DNA from: Acidiphilium sp. PA
Lineage (GTDB): Bacteria; Pseudomonadota; Alphaproteobacteria; Acetobacterales; Acetobacteraceae
Direction: 5' to 3'
Assembly: GCF_026191915.1 (NCBI RefSeq)
Contig: NZ_JAIMBY010000002.1
Span: 1 to 64,000 of the forward strand
DNA: 64,000 nucleotides
Shown here in pieces: positions 45,348 through 54,250 of this stretch (the stretch's first letter is position 1; every line of letters begins with the position of its first letter). The notes beneath the pieces are model-generated. The model did no database searches, was not told where the DNA came from, and worked only from the letters and a program-made list of their open reading frames with translations. A program made the translations under genes and the position numbers.

Positions 45348-45722
45348 TTCATACGCGTCGAACTCAGCTTCAGCGACCCAGGCGACGGCGCTGACATCGC
45401 CGCCCGGCCGTGCCTCGCCACCCTGGTAGTCGGCGGCGAAATCCAGGATCGTGTAATGGTATTCGATGCGGCCTTCAGCGTCGCGATGGATCGAATCGAC
45501 CGCGCCCGCGAGCCATAGCGCGCCCACCGTGAGCCCGGTTTCCTCGAACAGTTCACGCCGCGCCGCGGCCTCGGCGGTTTCGCCCAATTCCTGCCCGCCG
45601 CCTGGCAGGCTCCACGCGCCCTGTGCCGGTGGCTGACCGCGCCGCACCAGCAGAACCGCCTCGCCGCGCAGCACGACGATGCCGATGCCCACCCGCGGCG
45701 CATCGGGGTAGCGCCGGCTCAT
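45300..45722 (-). CDS. NUDIX hydrolase
   Basis: NUDIX enzymes hydrolyse nucleoside diphosphates linked to another moiety. The 140-residue protein carries a complete Nudix box, GGGQELGETAEAAARRELFEETGLT (GX5EX7REUXEEXGU), after the N-terminal strand GIGIVVLRGEAVLLVRRGQPP. The substrate is unknown; its closeness to recG may suggest a role in nucleotide sanitation, which is inference. Its start overlaps the recG stop as ATGA, so it is the distal gene of a recG-nudix pair. Confidence 0.9.
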   Translation of the reverse strand: MSRRYPDAPRVGIGIVVLRGEAVLLVRRGQPPAQGAWSLPGGGQELGETAEAAARRELFEETGLTVGALWLAGAVDSIHRDAEGRIEYHYTILDFAADYQGGEARPGGDVSAVAWVAEAEFDAYELWAEARRIIALARRR

Positions 45723-47779
45723 CCGGCCACCAGCGCGCGGATCGCGCGCGCCTGGTCGAACAGATGCAGCAGCGTGCGCACCGCGAGTCCGCGCGGCGAG
45801 GCGAGGGTGGGGTCGGCATCGATCAGCATGGTCGCGTCCTTGTGGGCCATCGGGATCAGATCGCCGTCGCGCTCGGCATCCGCCAGCACATACCCCGGCA
45901 GGCCGGATTGCTTGGCGCCCAGCACATCCCCGCCGCCGCGCAGCGAAAAATCCTCATCGGCGATGCGAAACCCATCCTCAGTCTCGCGCAGGATCGCGAG
46001 GCGCTTGCGCGCGGGCTTGGTGAGCTTGTCGTGCAGCAGCAGGCAGAAACTCGCGGCCCGGCCGCGCCCGACCCGGCCGCGCAACTGGTGCAACTGCGCG
46101 AGGCCAAACCGCTCGGCGTGCTCGATCACCATGACATTGGCATCCGGCACATCGACGCCGACTTCGATCACCGTGGTCGAGACCAGGATATCGACGGCGC
46201 CGCGCGCAAACCCATCGAGCGCCGCTGCCCGCACCTCGATCGTCTGGCGCCCATGCGCCAGCGCCACCCGGCTGCCGAACCGCTCGGCAAGCGCCGCATG
46301 GCGCAGTTCGGCGGCGGCGATATCGAGCATCTCGTTCTCCGACACCAACGGGCACACCCAATAAACGCGCCCGCCCTGGCCGATCATCCGCTCGATCGCT
46401 TCGATCACCTCGGGCATCTTGTCGATCGGGTGCAGCGAGGTGCGGATCGGCGTGCGCCCGGCGGGCTTTTCGGTGATCCGGCTGATCGTCATCTCGCCCC
46501 AGTGCGACAGCAGCAGCGTGCGTGGAATCGGCGTCGCGGTCATCACCAGCATGTCGGTCGCCACACCTTTCGCACCGAGCGCGAACCGCTGATCGACGCC
46601 GAAGCGGTGCTGCTCGTCGATCACCGCAAGTCCCAGATCATGGAACTGAACCGATTTCTGAAAGATCGCATGCGTGCCGATCACGATCGGGATCGACCCA
46701 TCGGCGATGCCGGCCAGCGTCCGCCGCCGCTCACCGGCTTTGAGCGACCCGGTCAGCAGCGCCACCGGCACCGGGCAGAGCCGCGAGAGCGTGGCGAAAT
46801 GCTGGCGCGCGAGCAACTCGGTCGGCGCCAGCAACGCCACCTGCGCGCCGGAGCCGACCACCCGCAGCATCGCCAGCATCGCCACCAGCGTCTTGCCCGA
46901 ACCAACATCGCCCTGCAGCAGCCGCAGCATCCGGTGCGGTGCCGCCAGATCGGCGTCGATCTCGGCGAGCACCGATAATTGGGCTTCAGTCGGCCGATGG
47001 CCGAAGCGGGTGAGGGCGGTGCGCCGCAGGTCCGCGCCACCCGCAAACGACCGGCCCGGCCGCTTGCGCCGCCGCCTGCGGATCAGCGCGAAGGCGACCT
47101 GGCGGGCCAGCAATTCATCATACGCGAGGCGGCGGGCCGGCTTGTCATCGGGGATGTCGGTGGGTGCCTGCAACGCACGCAAAGCGGCGTTGAAGCCGGG
47201 CCAGCCCCGCGCGCGCAAAATCTGGTCCTGTTGCCATTCGGCAAGCGGAGGCAAACGCGCGAGCGCCGCGTTCATCGCGCGCGCCACCACCTTGGGCACC
47301 AGTCCTGCGGTCAGCCCCCAGACCGGCTCGACCAGCGGCAACCCGGCCTCGCTTTCCGCCGGCACCACGTAATCGGGATGCGGCAGCGAGACCCGGTCGT
47401 TGAACCGCTCGACCTTGCCCGAAACCGTCAGTCGCGCGCCGATCGGAAACTGCGCCAGCCGCCCGGCATGGAACAGCACGATCTCGCCGAAGCCGCTGGC
47501 ATCGCGGATCACCACCCGCTGGGGCGATTTCGCGCGCTCGCCCTTGTCGTGGCGCATCACCTCGACCGTGAACGTGCCGATCGCGCCGGGTATGGCGTTG
47601 CTCAGCAGATAGCGCGACCGCCGATCGATGAAATGCTCCGGCAGGTGAAATAACAGATCGCGGATGGTTCCCCCGCCCACCGCGCGCGCCAGCAGCACCG
47701 ACAGGCGCGGCCCCAATCCGGGCAGGCTGGTCAGTGGCGCGCGAAAAAACGCAAGCGAATCGGCAGGATCGGTCGTCAC
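45719..47779 (-). CDS. recG: ATP-dependent DNA helicase RecG
   Basis: RecG reverses stalled replication forks and processes branched DNA. The 686-residue protein has an N-terminal wedge/OB region (GARLTVSGKVERFNDRVSLPHPDYVV), a Walker A site RLLQGDVGSGKTLVAMLAML, the DEQH box AVIDEQHRFGVDQR, and MTATPIPRTLL. The C-terminal helicase motifs include VIEVGVDVPDANVMVIEHAERFGLAQLHQLRGRVGRG. The start is taken as a GTG at 47777-47779 (VTTDPADSLAFFRAPL), because no suitable ATG lies near the homology start. Divergent from sdhE with 42 bases between starts, so promoters must overlap. Confidence 0.95.
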   Translation of the reverse strand: MTTDPADSLAFFRAPLTSLPGLGPRLSVLLARAVGGGTIRDLLFHLPEHFIDRRSRYLLSNAIPGAIGTFTVEVMRHDKGERAKSPQRVVIRDASGFGEIVLFHAGRLAQFPIGARLTVSGKVERFNDRVSLPHPDYVVPAESEAGLPLVEPVWGLTAGLVPKVVARAMNAALARLPPLAEWQQDQILRARGWPGFNAALRALQAPTDIPDDKPARRLAYDELLARQVAFALIRRRRRKRPGRSFAGGADLRRTALTRFGHRPTEAQLSVLAEIDADLAAPHRMLRLLQGDVGSGKTLVAMLAMLRVVGSGAQVALLAPTELLARQHFATLSRLCPVPVALLTGSLKAGERRRTLAGIADGSIPIVIGTHAIFQKSVQFHDLGLAVIDEQHRFGVDQRFALGAKGVATDMLVMTATPIPRTLLLSHWGEMTISRITEKPAGRTPIRTSLHPIDKMPEVIEAIERMIGQGGRVYWVCPLVSENEMLDIAAAELRHAALAERFGSRVALAHGRQTIEVRAAALDGFARGAVDILVSTTVIEVGVDVPDANVMVIEHAERFGLAQLHQLRGRVGRGRAASFCLLLHDKLTKPARKRLAILRETEDGFRIADEDFSLRGGGDVLGAKQSGLPGYVLADAERDGDLIPMAHKDATMLIDADPTLASPRGLAVRTLLHLFDQARAIRALVAG

Positions 47780-47821
47780 GGGCTGACAGTGGCGCGGCCG
47801 TCCTCTATATCGCAAGCCATC

Positions 47822-48118
47822 ATGCACACCGATCCCACCGACGCGTTGCAGCAACGCCGCCGCCGACTGCTCTATCGCGCCACGCATCGCGGCACCTACG
47901 AGAACGACCTGATGATCGGCGGCTACGCCCACAAGCACATCGCAACGATGGACGAGGTTTCGCTCGATGAATTCGAGGCGGTGATGGAACATCCGGACGC
48001 CGAACTGGCCGACTGGCTGACCGGCCGCCTGCCAATCCCCGACGAGGTGGATACCCCGATGCTCCGCAGCATCCGCGATCAGGCCGCCGAGGTTGCGCAG
48101 GCCAAGCAGGGACGATGA
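47822..48118 (+). CDS. sdhE: FAD assembly factor SdhE (succinate dehydrogenase assembly)
   Basis: SdhE promotes covalent flavinylation of the succinate dehydrogenase flavoprotein. The 98-residue protein has the motif RLLYRATHRGTYENDLMIGGYAHKHIATM (family R-X-X-X-R-G-X-X-E-X-D). The remaining helices (LDEFEAVMEHPDAELADWLTGR) also match. No sdh gene is nearby. The recG-sdhE-mfd neighbourhood is common in alphaproteobacteria. The mfd start overlaps its stop as ATGA. Confidence 0.93.
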   Translation: MHTDPTDALQQRRRRLLYRATHRGTYENDLMIGGYAHKHIATMDEVSLDEFEAVMEHPDAELADWLTGRLPIPDEVDTPMLRSIRDQAAEVAQAKQGR

Positions 48119-51100
48119 GCCTGCTGACCGTCTACGGCGCGCCCGAGGGGTTCGATGCCGCATTGATCGCCCGCCGTGCCGAGGAAACCGGCACGATCCT
48201 GCACATCGCGCGTGACGATGCCCGCCTCGCGCGGCTCGCCGATGCGCTGACCTTCTTCGCACCCAAGGCCGAGATCATCCGGTTCCCCGCCTGGGATTGC
48301 CTGCCCTACGACCGCGTCTCGCCCAATCCCGCCATCATGGCCGAGCGTGTCGCCGCGCTGGCCCGGCTGCTCGATGCGCCGACCACCCAGCGCATCGTGC
48401 TGACCACGGTGAACGCGGCGGTGCAGCGCACCCCGCCGCGCGCCCAGTTCAAGGGTGCCAGCCTCGCGATCGCGCCCGGCGGCAGTATCGCCCCCGAAGA
48501 CCTCGCCCGCTTCCTCGAACAGCACGGCTACCACCGGGTCGGCACCGTGATGGAGCCGGGCGATTTCGCGATCCGCGGCGGTATTTTCGATGTCTGGCCC
48601 TCCGGCGAGGCCACGCCCACGCGGATGGACCTGTTCGGCGATGTGGTGGAAACCCTGCGCCGTTTCGATCCCGGCACCCAGCGCAGCGGCGAGACGGTGG
48701 CCACTCTGGTGTTCCGCCCGGCCTCGGAACTGCCGTTCGACACCGCTTCGGTGAGCCGGTTCCGCACGGCGTTCCGCGAGATGTTCGGCGCCGATGCAGT
48801 CAAGGACCCGACCTACGAGGCGATCTCCGATGGTCGCCGCCAGCCGGGCATGGAACATTTCGCCCCGCTGTTCGCCGGTGCGATGGAAACCATTTTCGAC
48901 TATGTACCGAACGCTGCCGTCAGCCTCGATCATCAGGCCGAGGGCGCCGCCGCCGCACGGTTCGAAATGATCACCGATCATTATCAGGCCCGCCTGGCAC
49001 CTGCCCGGCCCGGCGATCTGCCCTACCGCCCGATCAAGCCGGACCTGCTGTATTTCGACGCAGCAGGTTTCGAGCAGACCCTCGCCAGACGCCAGGCGAC
49101 CAGCTTCTCGCCGTTCGGCCGGCCCGAGGGCGCGGCAGGCGTAGAAGCCGGCGGCCGGCCCGGTGCGATCCTGGCAACCGGCCAATCCGGCGTCTCGGTC
49201 TACGACGAATTCAGGATGCTCGCGTCGCGCTGGCGTGAAGCCGGGCGCAAAGTCGTCCTCGCCGCCTGGAGTGCCGGTTCGCGCGATCGCCTCGCCGCCC
49301 TGCTGCGCGACCACGGCATGCGTTCGATCCCGATCGACAACGCAGCCGAAGCCCGTATCGCCCAGGGCGACGCCGTGCTGCTCGCGGTGCTCGGGCTCGA
49401 ACGCGGCTATGTCGCCGATGATTTCGCCATCGTCGCGGAACAGGATCTGCTCGGCGCGCGCATCGCCCGCCCGCCGCGCCGCCGCCAGCGCGCCGATCAG
49501 TTCATCGCCGATGCGACCGAAATTGCCGAGGGCGATCTGGTGGTCCACCAGGAGCACGGCATCGGCCGCTACGACGGGCTGGTTACCCTCAGCGTCGACG
49601 GCGCGCCGCACGACTGCCTGCGCCTTTTGTACGATGGCGACCACAAGCTGTTCCTGCCGGTCGAGAACATCGATCTGCTGTCACGCTTCGGCACCGAAAC
49701 CGGCGGCGTCGGGCTCGATCGGCTGGGTGGTGCCTCCTGGCAGGCGCGCAAGGCCCGTGCCAAGAACCGCATCCGCGATATGGCGGCCGGCCTCATCCGC
49801 ATCGCCGCCGAACGCAAGCTGCACGACGCGCCGCTGCTCGCCGCCGAAGACGGCGCATTCGGCGAATTCTGCGCGCGCTTCCCCTACACCGAAACCGAGG
49901 ATCAGGCCCGCGCCATCGCCGATGTGCTGGAAGACCTCGCCTCCGGCAAACCGATGGACCGGTTGGTCTGCGGCGATGTCGGCTTCGGCAAGACCGAAGT
50001 CGCCTTGCGCGCCGCCTTCGTCGCCGCCATGGCCGGCACCCAGGTCGCGGTCGTGGTGCCGACCACACTGCTCGCCCGCCAGCATTACCGCCTGTTTGCC
50101 GAACGCTTCGCTGGCCTGCCGATCAAGGTGGCACAACTCTCCCGCCTGGTCACCGCCAAGGATGCCGCGAAAACCCGCGCCGAATTGGCGGATGGCACCG
50201 TCAGCATCATCGTCGGCACCCATGCGATTCTCGCCAAATCGATCGAATTCGCCGATCTGACCCTGCTGATCGTCGATGAGGAGCAGCATTTCGGCGTCGC
50301 CCACAAGGAGCGGCTGAAACAGCTCAAAGCCGATGTCCATGTGCTGACCCTCACCGCCACGCCGATCCCGCGCACCCTGCAACTCGCACTGACCGGCGTA
50401 CGCGACCTCTCGCTGATCACCACCCCGCCGGTCGATCGCCTCGCCGTCCGCACCTTCATCATGCCGTGGGATGCGCTGGTGATCCGCGAAGCCATCGCGC
50501 GCGAACGCTTCCGCGGCGGGCAGTTGTTCTGCGTCGTGCCCCATATCGAGGATATCGACCGGATGCGCGAGCGCCTGGCCGAAATCGCGCCCGACCTGCG
50601 CTGCGCCACCGCCCATGGCAGGCTCGCGCCCACCGAGATCGAACGGGTGATGACCGAATTCAGCGAGGGCAAATACGACGTCCTGCTGGCGACCAACATC
50701 ATCGAATCCGGGCTCGACATGCCGGCGGTCAACACCATCCTGATCTGGCGTGCCGATCTGTTCGGCCTCGGCCAGCTGTACCAGCTGCGCGGCCGGGTCG
50801 GGCGCGGCAAGCAGCGCGGCTACGCCTATCTCACTTGGCCCGCGACCCACAAACTCGCGGCTTCCGCCCAGAAACGCCTCGAAGTGATGCAGACGCTCGA
50901 TACGCTGGGTGCCGGCTTCACCCTCGCCTCGCACGATCTCGATCTGCGCGGCGCCGGCAACCTGCTGGGCGATGAACAATCGGGCCATATCCGCGAAGTC
51001 GGCATCGAGCTCTACCAGCAGATGCTCGAAGATGCGGTCGCCGATCTGCGCGCTTCCGGCAGCAAGACCGAACGCGAATCCGCCCGCGACTGGACACCCA

Positions 51101-51549
51101 ACATCAGCCTCGGCCTGCCGGTGCTGATCCCGGAAGCCTACGTCACCGAACTGCCGGTCCGCCTCGGCCTGTATCGCCGGATCGGCTCGCTCGGCACCGA
51201 TGCCGAGAGCGAGGCCCTCGCGGCCGAGTTGGTCGACCGGTTCGGCCCAATGCCGGCCGAGGTCGAGAACCTGCTGGCAACCGTCGCCCTCAAGCGTACA
51301 TGCCGCGACATCGGCGTCGAAAAACTCGAAGCCGGACCGAAAGGCATGGTGATCGGCTTCCGCGGCAACAGTTTCGCCAACCCCGGCGGCCTGATCGCCT
51401 GGCTCGCCACCCGCGGCGGTCTGCTCCGCCTGCGGCCGGACCACAAACTGGTGATGGCCCGCGAGATGGACGTCCAGGCGAGGCTGGTGGCAGCGCGCGA
51501 CATCGTCGCGAATCTCCAGCGACTGATCGATCAGGCGAAAGCGGCGTAA
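48115..51549 (+). CDS. mfd: Transcription-repair coupling factor Mfd
   Basis: Mfd removes RNA polymerase stalled at lesions and recruits UvrA. The 1144-residue protein has an N-terminal UvrB-like module (FPAWDCLPYDRVSPNP), the RNA-polymerase interaction region (EGDLVVHQEHGIGRYDGL), and a RecG-like translocase: Walker A CGDVGFGKTEVALRA near residue 620, the box IVDEEQHFGV near 720, and LATNIIESGLDMPAVNTILIWRADLFGLGQLYQLRGRVGRG. Its ATG overlaps the sdhE stop by four bases. Confidence 0.97.
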   Translation: MSLLTVYGAPEGFDAALIARRAEETGTILHIARDDARLARLADALTFFAPKAEIIRFPAWDCLPYDRVSPNPAIMAERVAALARLLDAPTTQRIVLTTVNAAVQRTPPRAQFKGASLAIAPGGSIAPEDLARFLEQHGYHRVGTVMEPGDFAIRGGIFDVWPSGEATPTRMDLFGDVVETLRRFDPGTQRSGETVATLVFRPASELPFDTASVSRFRTAFREMFGADAVKDPTYEAISDGRRQPGMEHFAPLFAGAMETIFDYVPNAAVSLDHQAEGAAAARFEMITDHYQARLAPARPGDLPYRPIKPDLLYFDAAGFEQTLARRQATSFSPFGRPEGAAGVEAGGRPGAILATGQSGVSVYDEFRMLASRWREAGRKVVLAAWSAGSRDRLAALLRDHGMRSIPIDNAAEARIAQGDAVLLAVLGLERGYVADDFAIVAEQDLLGARIARPPRRRQRADQFIADATEIAEGDLVVHQEHGIGRYDGLVTLSVDGAPHDCLRLLYDGDHKLFLPVENIDLLSRFGTETGGVGLDRLGGASWQARKARAKNRIRDMAAGLIRIAAERKLHDAPLLAAEDGAFGEFCARFPYTETEDQARAIADVLEDLASGKPMDRLVCGDVGFGKTEVALRAAFVAAMAGTQVAVVVPTTLLARQHYRLFAERFAGLPIKVAQLSRLVTAKDAAKTRAELADGTVSIIVGTHAILAKSIEFADLTLLIVDEEQHFGVAHKERLKQLKADVHVLTLTATPIPRTLQLALTGVRDLSLITTPPVDRLAVRTFIMPWDALVIREAIARERFRGGQLFCVVPHIEDIDRMRERLAEIAPDLRCATAHGRLAPTEIERVMTEFSEGKYDVLLATNIIESGLDMPAVNTILIWRADLFGLGQLYQLRGRVGRGKQRGYAYLTWPATHKLAASAQKRLEVMQTLDTLGAGFTLASHDLDLRGAGNLLGDEQSGHIREVGIELYQQMLEDAVADLRASGSKTERESARDWTPNISLGLPVLIPEAYVTELPVRLGLYRRIGSLGTDAESEALAAELVDRFGPMPAEVENLLATVALKRTCRDIGVEKLEAGPKGMVIGFRGNSFANPGGLIAWLATRGGLLRLRPDHKLVMAREMDVQARLVAARDIVANLQRLIDQAKAA

Positions 51550-51600
51550 TTTCGGCCTCGTGATTACCCGGTGATGACCGAATTGCAATTTGCATCACGG

Positions 51601-51622
51601 CCAGGCGGTCTCATCTGCCTGG
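51601..51622. promoter_or_regulatory. Short perfect inverted repeat downstream of mfd
   Basis: CCAGGC (51601-51606) and GCCTGG (51617-51622) are perfect inverted copies 10 bases apart, in the 123-base gap before a small secreted-protein gene. There is no T-run after it. It may be an operator for the downstream gene or a weak mfd terminator. Confidence 0.3.
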
Positions 51623-51672
51623 TATGAAGACGTCCCAAGCCGGGTCGTCCCATCAGAAGGAGTATTTTGACG

Positions 51673-52089
51673 ATGGAACAGCACACGCGCTTCATGTCTC
51701 GTCTGGCACTCGCCGCCGGCCTCATCGCGGTACCGCTGGCAAGCGGCACGGCCCTCGCGCAGACCGCGACCACTCACCCCGTCACGCCGCAGGCAATGGG
51801 CCGTTCGATGCCCGCCGCCAACGTGTCACGCACCACCCTTGCCAAAGCCGGTAAGGCGATGCGGCAGGTCATGGCAATCAATCAATCCTACGGCGCCAAA
51901 ATGAGTGCGACGACCGATCCCGCGGCAAAAGCGCAGATCATCGCAGCCGCCAAGCAGAAGGCCGTGGCAGCCATCAGCGCGCAGGGTCTCACGGTCAGCC
52001 AATACAATCAGGTGCTCGCCTCGGCGCAGAGCAACCCCGCCGTCCGCCAGCAGCTGCTCAGCACGGCGGGTGCGACCGCCAACAACTAA
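51673..52089 (+). CDS. Small secreted DUF4168-like protein
   Basis: The 138-residue protein has a signal peptide ending at GTALAQ. The C-terminal segment AISAQGLTVSQYNQVLASAQSNPAVRQQLLS matches the DUF4168 pattern (helix, GLT-X-EYN-X-I), and the upstream segment KAGKAMRQVMAINQSYGAKM is its first helix. Function is unknown; such proteins are common in the periplasm of proteobacteria and cyanobacteria. The AAGGAG site (51657-51662) lies 10 bases before the ATG at 51673 and only 4 before a TTG at 51667, so the ATG is preferred. Confidence 0.8.
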   Translation: MEQHTRFMSRLALAAGLIAVPLASGTALAQTATTHPVTPQAMGRSMPAANVSRTTLAKAGKAMRQVMAINQSYGAKMSATTDPAAKAQIIAAAKQKAVAAISAQGLTVSQYNQVLASAQSNPAVRQQLLSTAGATANN

Positions 52090-52097
52090 ATCCGTGC

Positions 52098-52442
52098 TCA
52101 GTTGACCGGGTGGATCAGTACCGCCGTGCCATAAGCGGTCACCTCGTTCATCGCCTGGCCTTGCCCCGCGTCGAACTCGCTGGAATCGAACCGCATGCCC
52201 ACCACGGCATTGGCGCCCAGCGAGGCGGCGTGGGCCTTCAGCGCCTCGATCGCCTCATCACGCGTCTGGTTGACCATTGCAATATAACCGCCCTGCGACC
52301 CGCCGAAAATCGCGCGAATGCCGCCAAGCATGTTGCCGATGATGGTGCGGCTGCGAATCGACGTGCCATAGACCGGTCCGATCACCCGGCTGATTTGCGC
52401 ATGGGCAACCTCGTTGACGGTAACCACGAGAATATCGGGCAT
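52098..52442 (-). CDS. YbjQ/UPF0145 family protein
   Basis: The 114-residue protein has the YbjQ family core: ILVVTVNEVAHAQISRVIGPVYGTSIRSRTIIGNMLGGIRAIFGG, then TRDEAIEALKAHAASLGANAVVGMRFDSSEF and an ending TAYGTAVLI. Members form pentamers and are of unknown function; a metal or stress role has been proposed for relatives. The start is the ATG at 52440-52442, which lies 10 bases from an AGGGGG site (52453-52458). A GTG three codons earlier is too close to that site. The gene ends 8 bases from the secreted DUF4168 gene, convergent with it. Confidence 0.88.
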   Translation of the reverse strand: MPDILVVTVNEVAHAQISRVIGPVYGTSIRSRTIIGNMLGGIRAIFGGSQGGYIAMVNQTRDEAIEALKAHAASLGANAVVGMRFDSSEFDAGQGQAMNEVTAYGTAVLIHPVN

Positions 52443-52519
52443 TGTCTGCACTCCCCCTGATTGGTTGCTTCACATAACATTGACCAACGCGCTCCGCATC
52501 GGCTTTATGAGGGGCAGCA

Positions 52520-53419
52520 ATGGTCATGGATGTCAGCGCCCCGCACCGGTCGGAAGATCCCCCGCAATCCGAGGCTCTGCCGCGCGAAACCTTCACAATC
52601 ACCCGCCCGCTCCGCCAAACCGCCCCCATCGTGATCGCATCGCCCCACTCGGGCAACCTCTATCCGCAGGCATTCCTCGCCGCCTCCCGCCTCGATGCGC
52701 GGTCGCTGCGCAAAAGCGAGGACAGTTTCGTCGATGAACTCTGCGCCGCCGCCCCCGGCCTCGGCGTCCCGCTGATCACCGCCGCGTTCCCCCGCGCCTA
52801 TTGCGACGCCAACCGCGAACCCTGGGAACTCGACCCCGCCATGTTCGAGGACCGGCTGCCGGACTACGTCAATACCACGAGCCCCCGCGTCGCCGCCGGG
52901 CTCGGCACCATCGCCCGCGTCGTCGCCTCCGGCGAGCCGATCTACCGGCGCAAACTCACCTTCGCCGAAGCCTCATCACGCATCGCCACCTGTTGGCAAC
53001 CCTACCACGACGCCATGAATACCCTGATGGCCGAAACCCGGGTGGCCTTCGGCGCCTGCCTCCTGCTCGACATCCACTCGATGCCGAAACCGTACGGCAT
53101 CACACACGGCCACGGCCCCGATATCGTACTGGGCGATGCCCACGGCGCCGCCTGCGCCCGCCCCATCGTCACCCTCGTCGAACAGGCGCTGCGCACCGAA
53201 GGCTATATCGTGAAACGCAACGACCCCTACGCGGGCGGCTACGTCACCCGCCACTACGGCCGCCCCCGCGAACGCACCCACGTCCTGCAGATCGAAATCG
53301 CCAAACCACTCTACATGGACGAACGCACCATCACCCGCCACGAAAACTTCCCGAACGTCCAAGCCAGCCTCACCCGCGCCATCGCCGCCATCGCACAATC
53401 AGCCGCGAGCTTCGTGTGA
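52520..53419 (+). CDS. N-formylglutamate amidohydrolase family protein
   Basis: The family hydrolyses N-formyl-L-glutamate in histidine degradation, but many members act on other N-acyl amino acids. The 299-residue protein has the zinc-enzyme motifs IVIASPHSGNLYP near the N-terminus, KSEDSFVDEL, ACLLLDIHSMPKPYG, and GGYVTRHYGRP. No other hut gene is nearby, so a histidine-path role is not supported by context. A GAGGGG site precedes the ATG at 52520. The inverted-pair repeat starts immediately after its stop codon. Confidence 0.87.
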   Translation: MVMDVSAPHRSEDPPQSEALPRETFTITRPLRQTAPIVIASPHSGNLYPQAFLAASRLDARSLRKSEDSFVDELCAAAPGLGVPLITAAFPRAYCDANREPWELDPAMFEDRLPDYVNTTSPRVAAGLGTIARVVASGEPIYRRKLTFAEASSRIATCWQPYHDAMNTLMAETRVAFGACLLLDIHSMPKPYGITHGHGPDIVLGDAHGAACARPIVTLVEQALRTEGYIVKRNDPYAGGYVTRHYGRPRERTHVLQIEIAKPLYMDERTITRHENFPNVQASLTRAIAAIAQSAASFV

Positions 53420-53669
53420 GACCAAGGCTGGGGCGCTCTGAAGGAAGCAAGGCGAGGGGCTTTGCCCCCTCGACCCCCACTAAGGGCGGAGCCCTTAGAA
53501 CCCGCTAGTTTTAGGCAAGGGGAGGGCGCTGCCTCGGACTTTCCGCTGATCTGGCCTGTGTCGCCCTCCCCTTGCCTAAAACGAATGGATTTTAAAGGCT
53601 CCGCCTTTAACGGGGTCCAGGGGCAGAGCCCCTGGCCTTACTTTCTTCACGAGCGTCCCAGCCCCGGTC
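53420..53669. repeat. Inverted pair of about 115-base hairpin-rich repeats filling a convergent gap
   Basis: Copy 1 (53420 to about 53530, plus) and copy 2 (about 53561 to 53669, minus) align along their full length, from GACC next to each gene stop to a shared inner part that includes GTTTTAGGCAAGGGGAGGG. Each copy contains two inner hairpins, for example TAAGGGC-GGA-GCCCTTA in copy 1 and TTAAAGGC-GGA-GCCTTTAA in copy 2, so the paired bases change together. The element exactly occupies the space between the amidohydrolase stop (53419) and the OsmC-gene stop (53669). It probably ends both transcripts. Confidence 0.8.
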
Positions 53670-54172
53670 TAACCCGGATCGACCGTGATCTGCGGTGGAT
53701 TGCGGAGGGTTTGCAGCACGACGCAGTAGCGTTCTGTGGTTGCGATCAGTCGTGTGGTGGTGGCGGCATCGGCGTCGGTATCGAGGGCGAATCGGAGGGT
53801 GATGTCGGTGACGCCGACGGGTGCGGTGCGGTCGGTGCCCAGGGTGCCGCGGGCGTCCCAATGGCCTTCGGCGGTGACGGTGCCGTGATGGATGGTGATG
53901 CCCATGGCGGTCGCCACGGCGGCGAGGGTCACGCCGGCGCAGGCCACCACGGCGTCGAGCAGCATATCGCCCGAGCATGCCAGGCTGCCATCGCCGCCTG
54001 CGGCGGGGTGGAGTCCGGCCTTGATTGTGGCGTGTGCGGTTTCAATGATGCAGGCGAGTGCGGTCTGATCGATCCGCCCGGTGGCGCGCGCCGGAATCAC
54101 GGCGGTTTCCGGGTGGTCGCGGTAGGCTTGTTTGATCGGCGCCTGCATGGCGCGCAGTTCAGTGGCGTTCAT
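53669..54172 (-). CDS. OsmC-family peroxide/redox protein
   Basis: OsmC/Ohr proteins reduce organic hydroperoxides through two Cys. The 167-residue protein has the first Cys in DMLLDAVVACAGVTLAAVATAMG, the position of the peroxidatic residue, and a second in TTERYCVVLQTL, matching the usual C-P-V-X-R-T-L region. An earlier Cys occurs in SLACSGD. Whether it detoxifies peroxides or has another thiol role is unclear. Start at 54170-54172 (MNATELRAM) is chosen because upstream sequence overlaps the tautomerase gene in antisense. Divergent from the tautomerase gene with 78 bases between. Confidence 0.82.
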   Translation of the reverse strand: MNATELRAMQAPIKQAYRDHPETAVIPARATGRIDQTALACIIETAHATIKAGLHPAAGGDGSLACSGDMLLDAVVACAGVTLAAVATAMGITIHHGTVTAEGHWDARGTLGTDRTAPVGVTDITLRFALDTDADAATTTRLIATTERYCVVLQTLRNPPQITVDPG

Positions 54173-54250
54173 GGTGTTTCCCCTTGCGGCAGTCTGGTCA
54201 ATCATGTTGCGGCGCACCATATCGCGGCGAACCAACTCAAGGAGAGTATC

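Noticed and set aside
49681-51588. 635-codon minus-strand frame opposite mfd
   Set aside because: It is an antisense shadow. Mfd on the other strand is full length with all motifs.
43436-53669. Repeats considered as CRISPR
   Set aside because: They are inverted, widely spaced and few, with no array of direct repeats and no cas gene.
53462-54250. Plus-strand extension that would make the tautomerase 392 residues long
   Set aside because: It crosses the inverted-pair repeat and runs antisense to the OsmC gene. The Pro-1 start at 54251 is required for catalysis.
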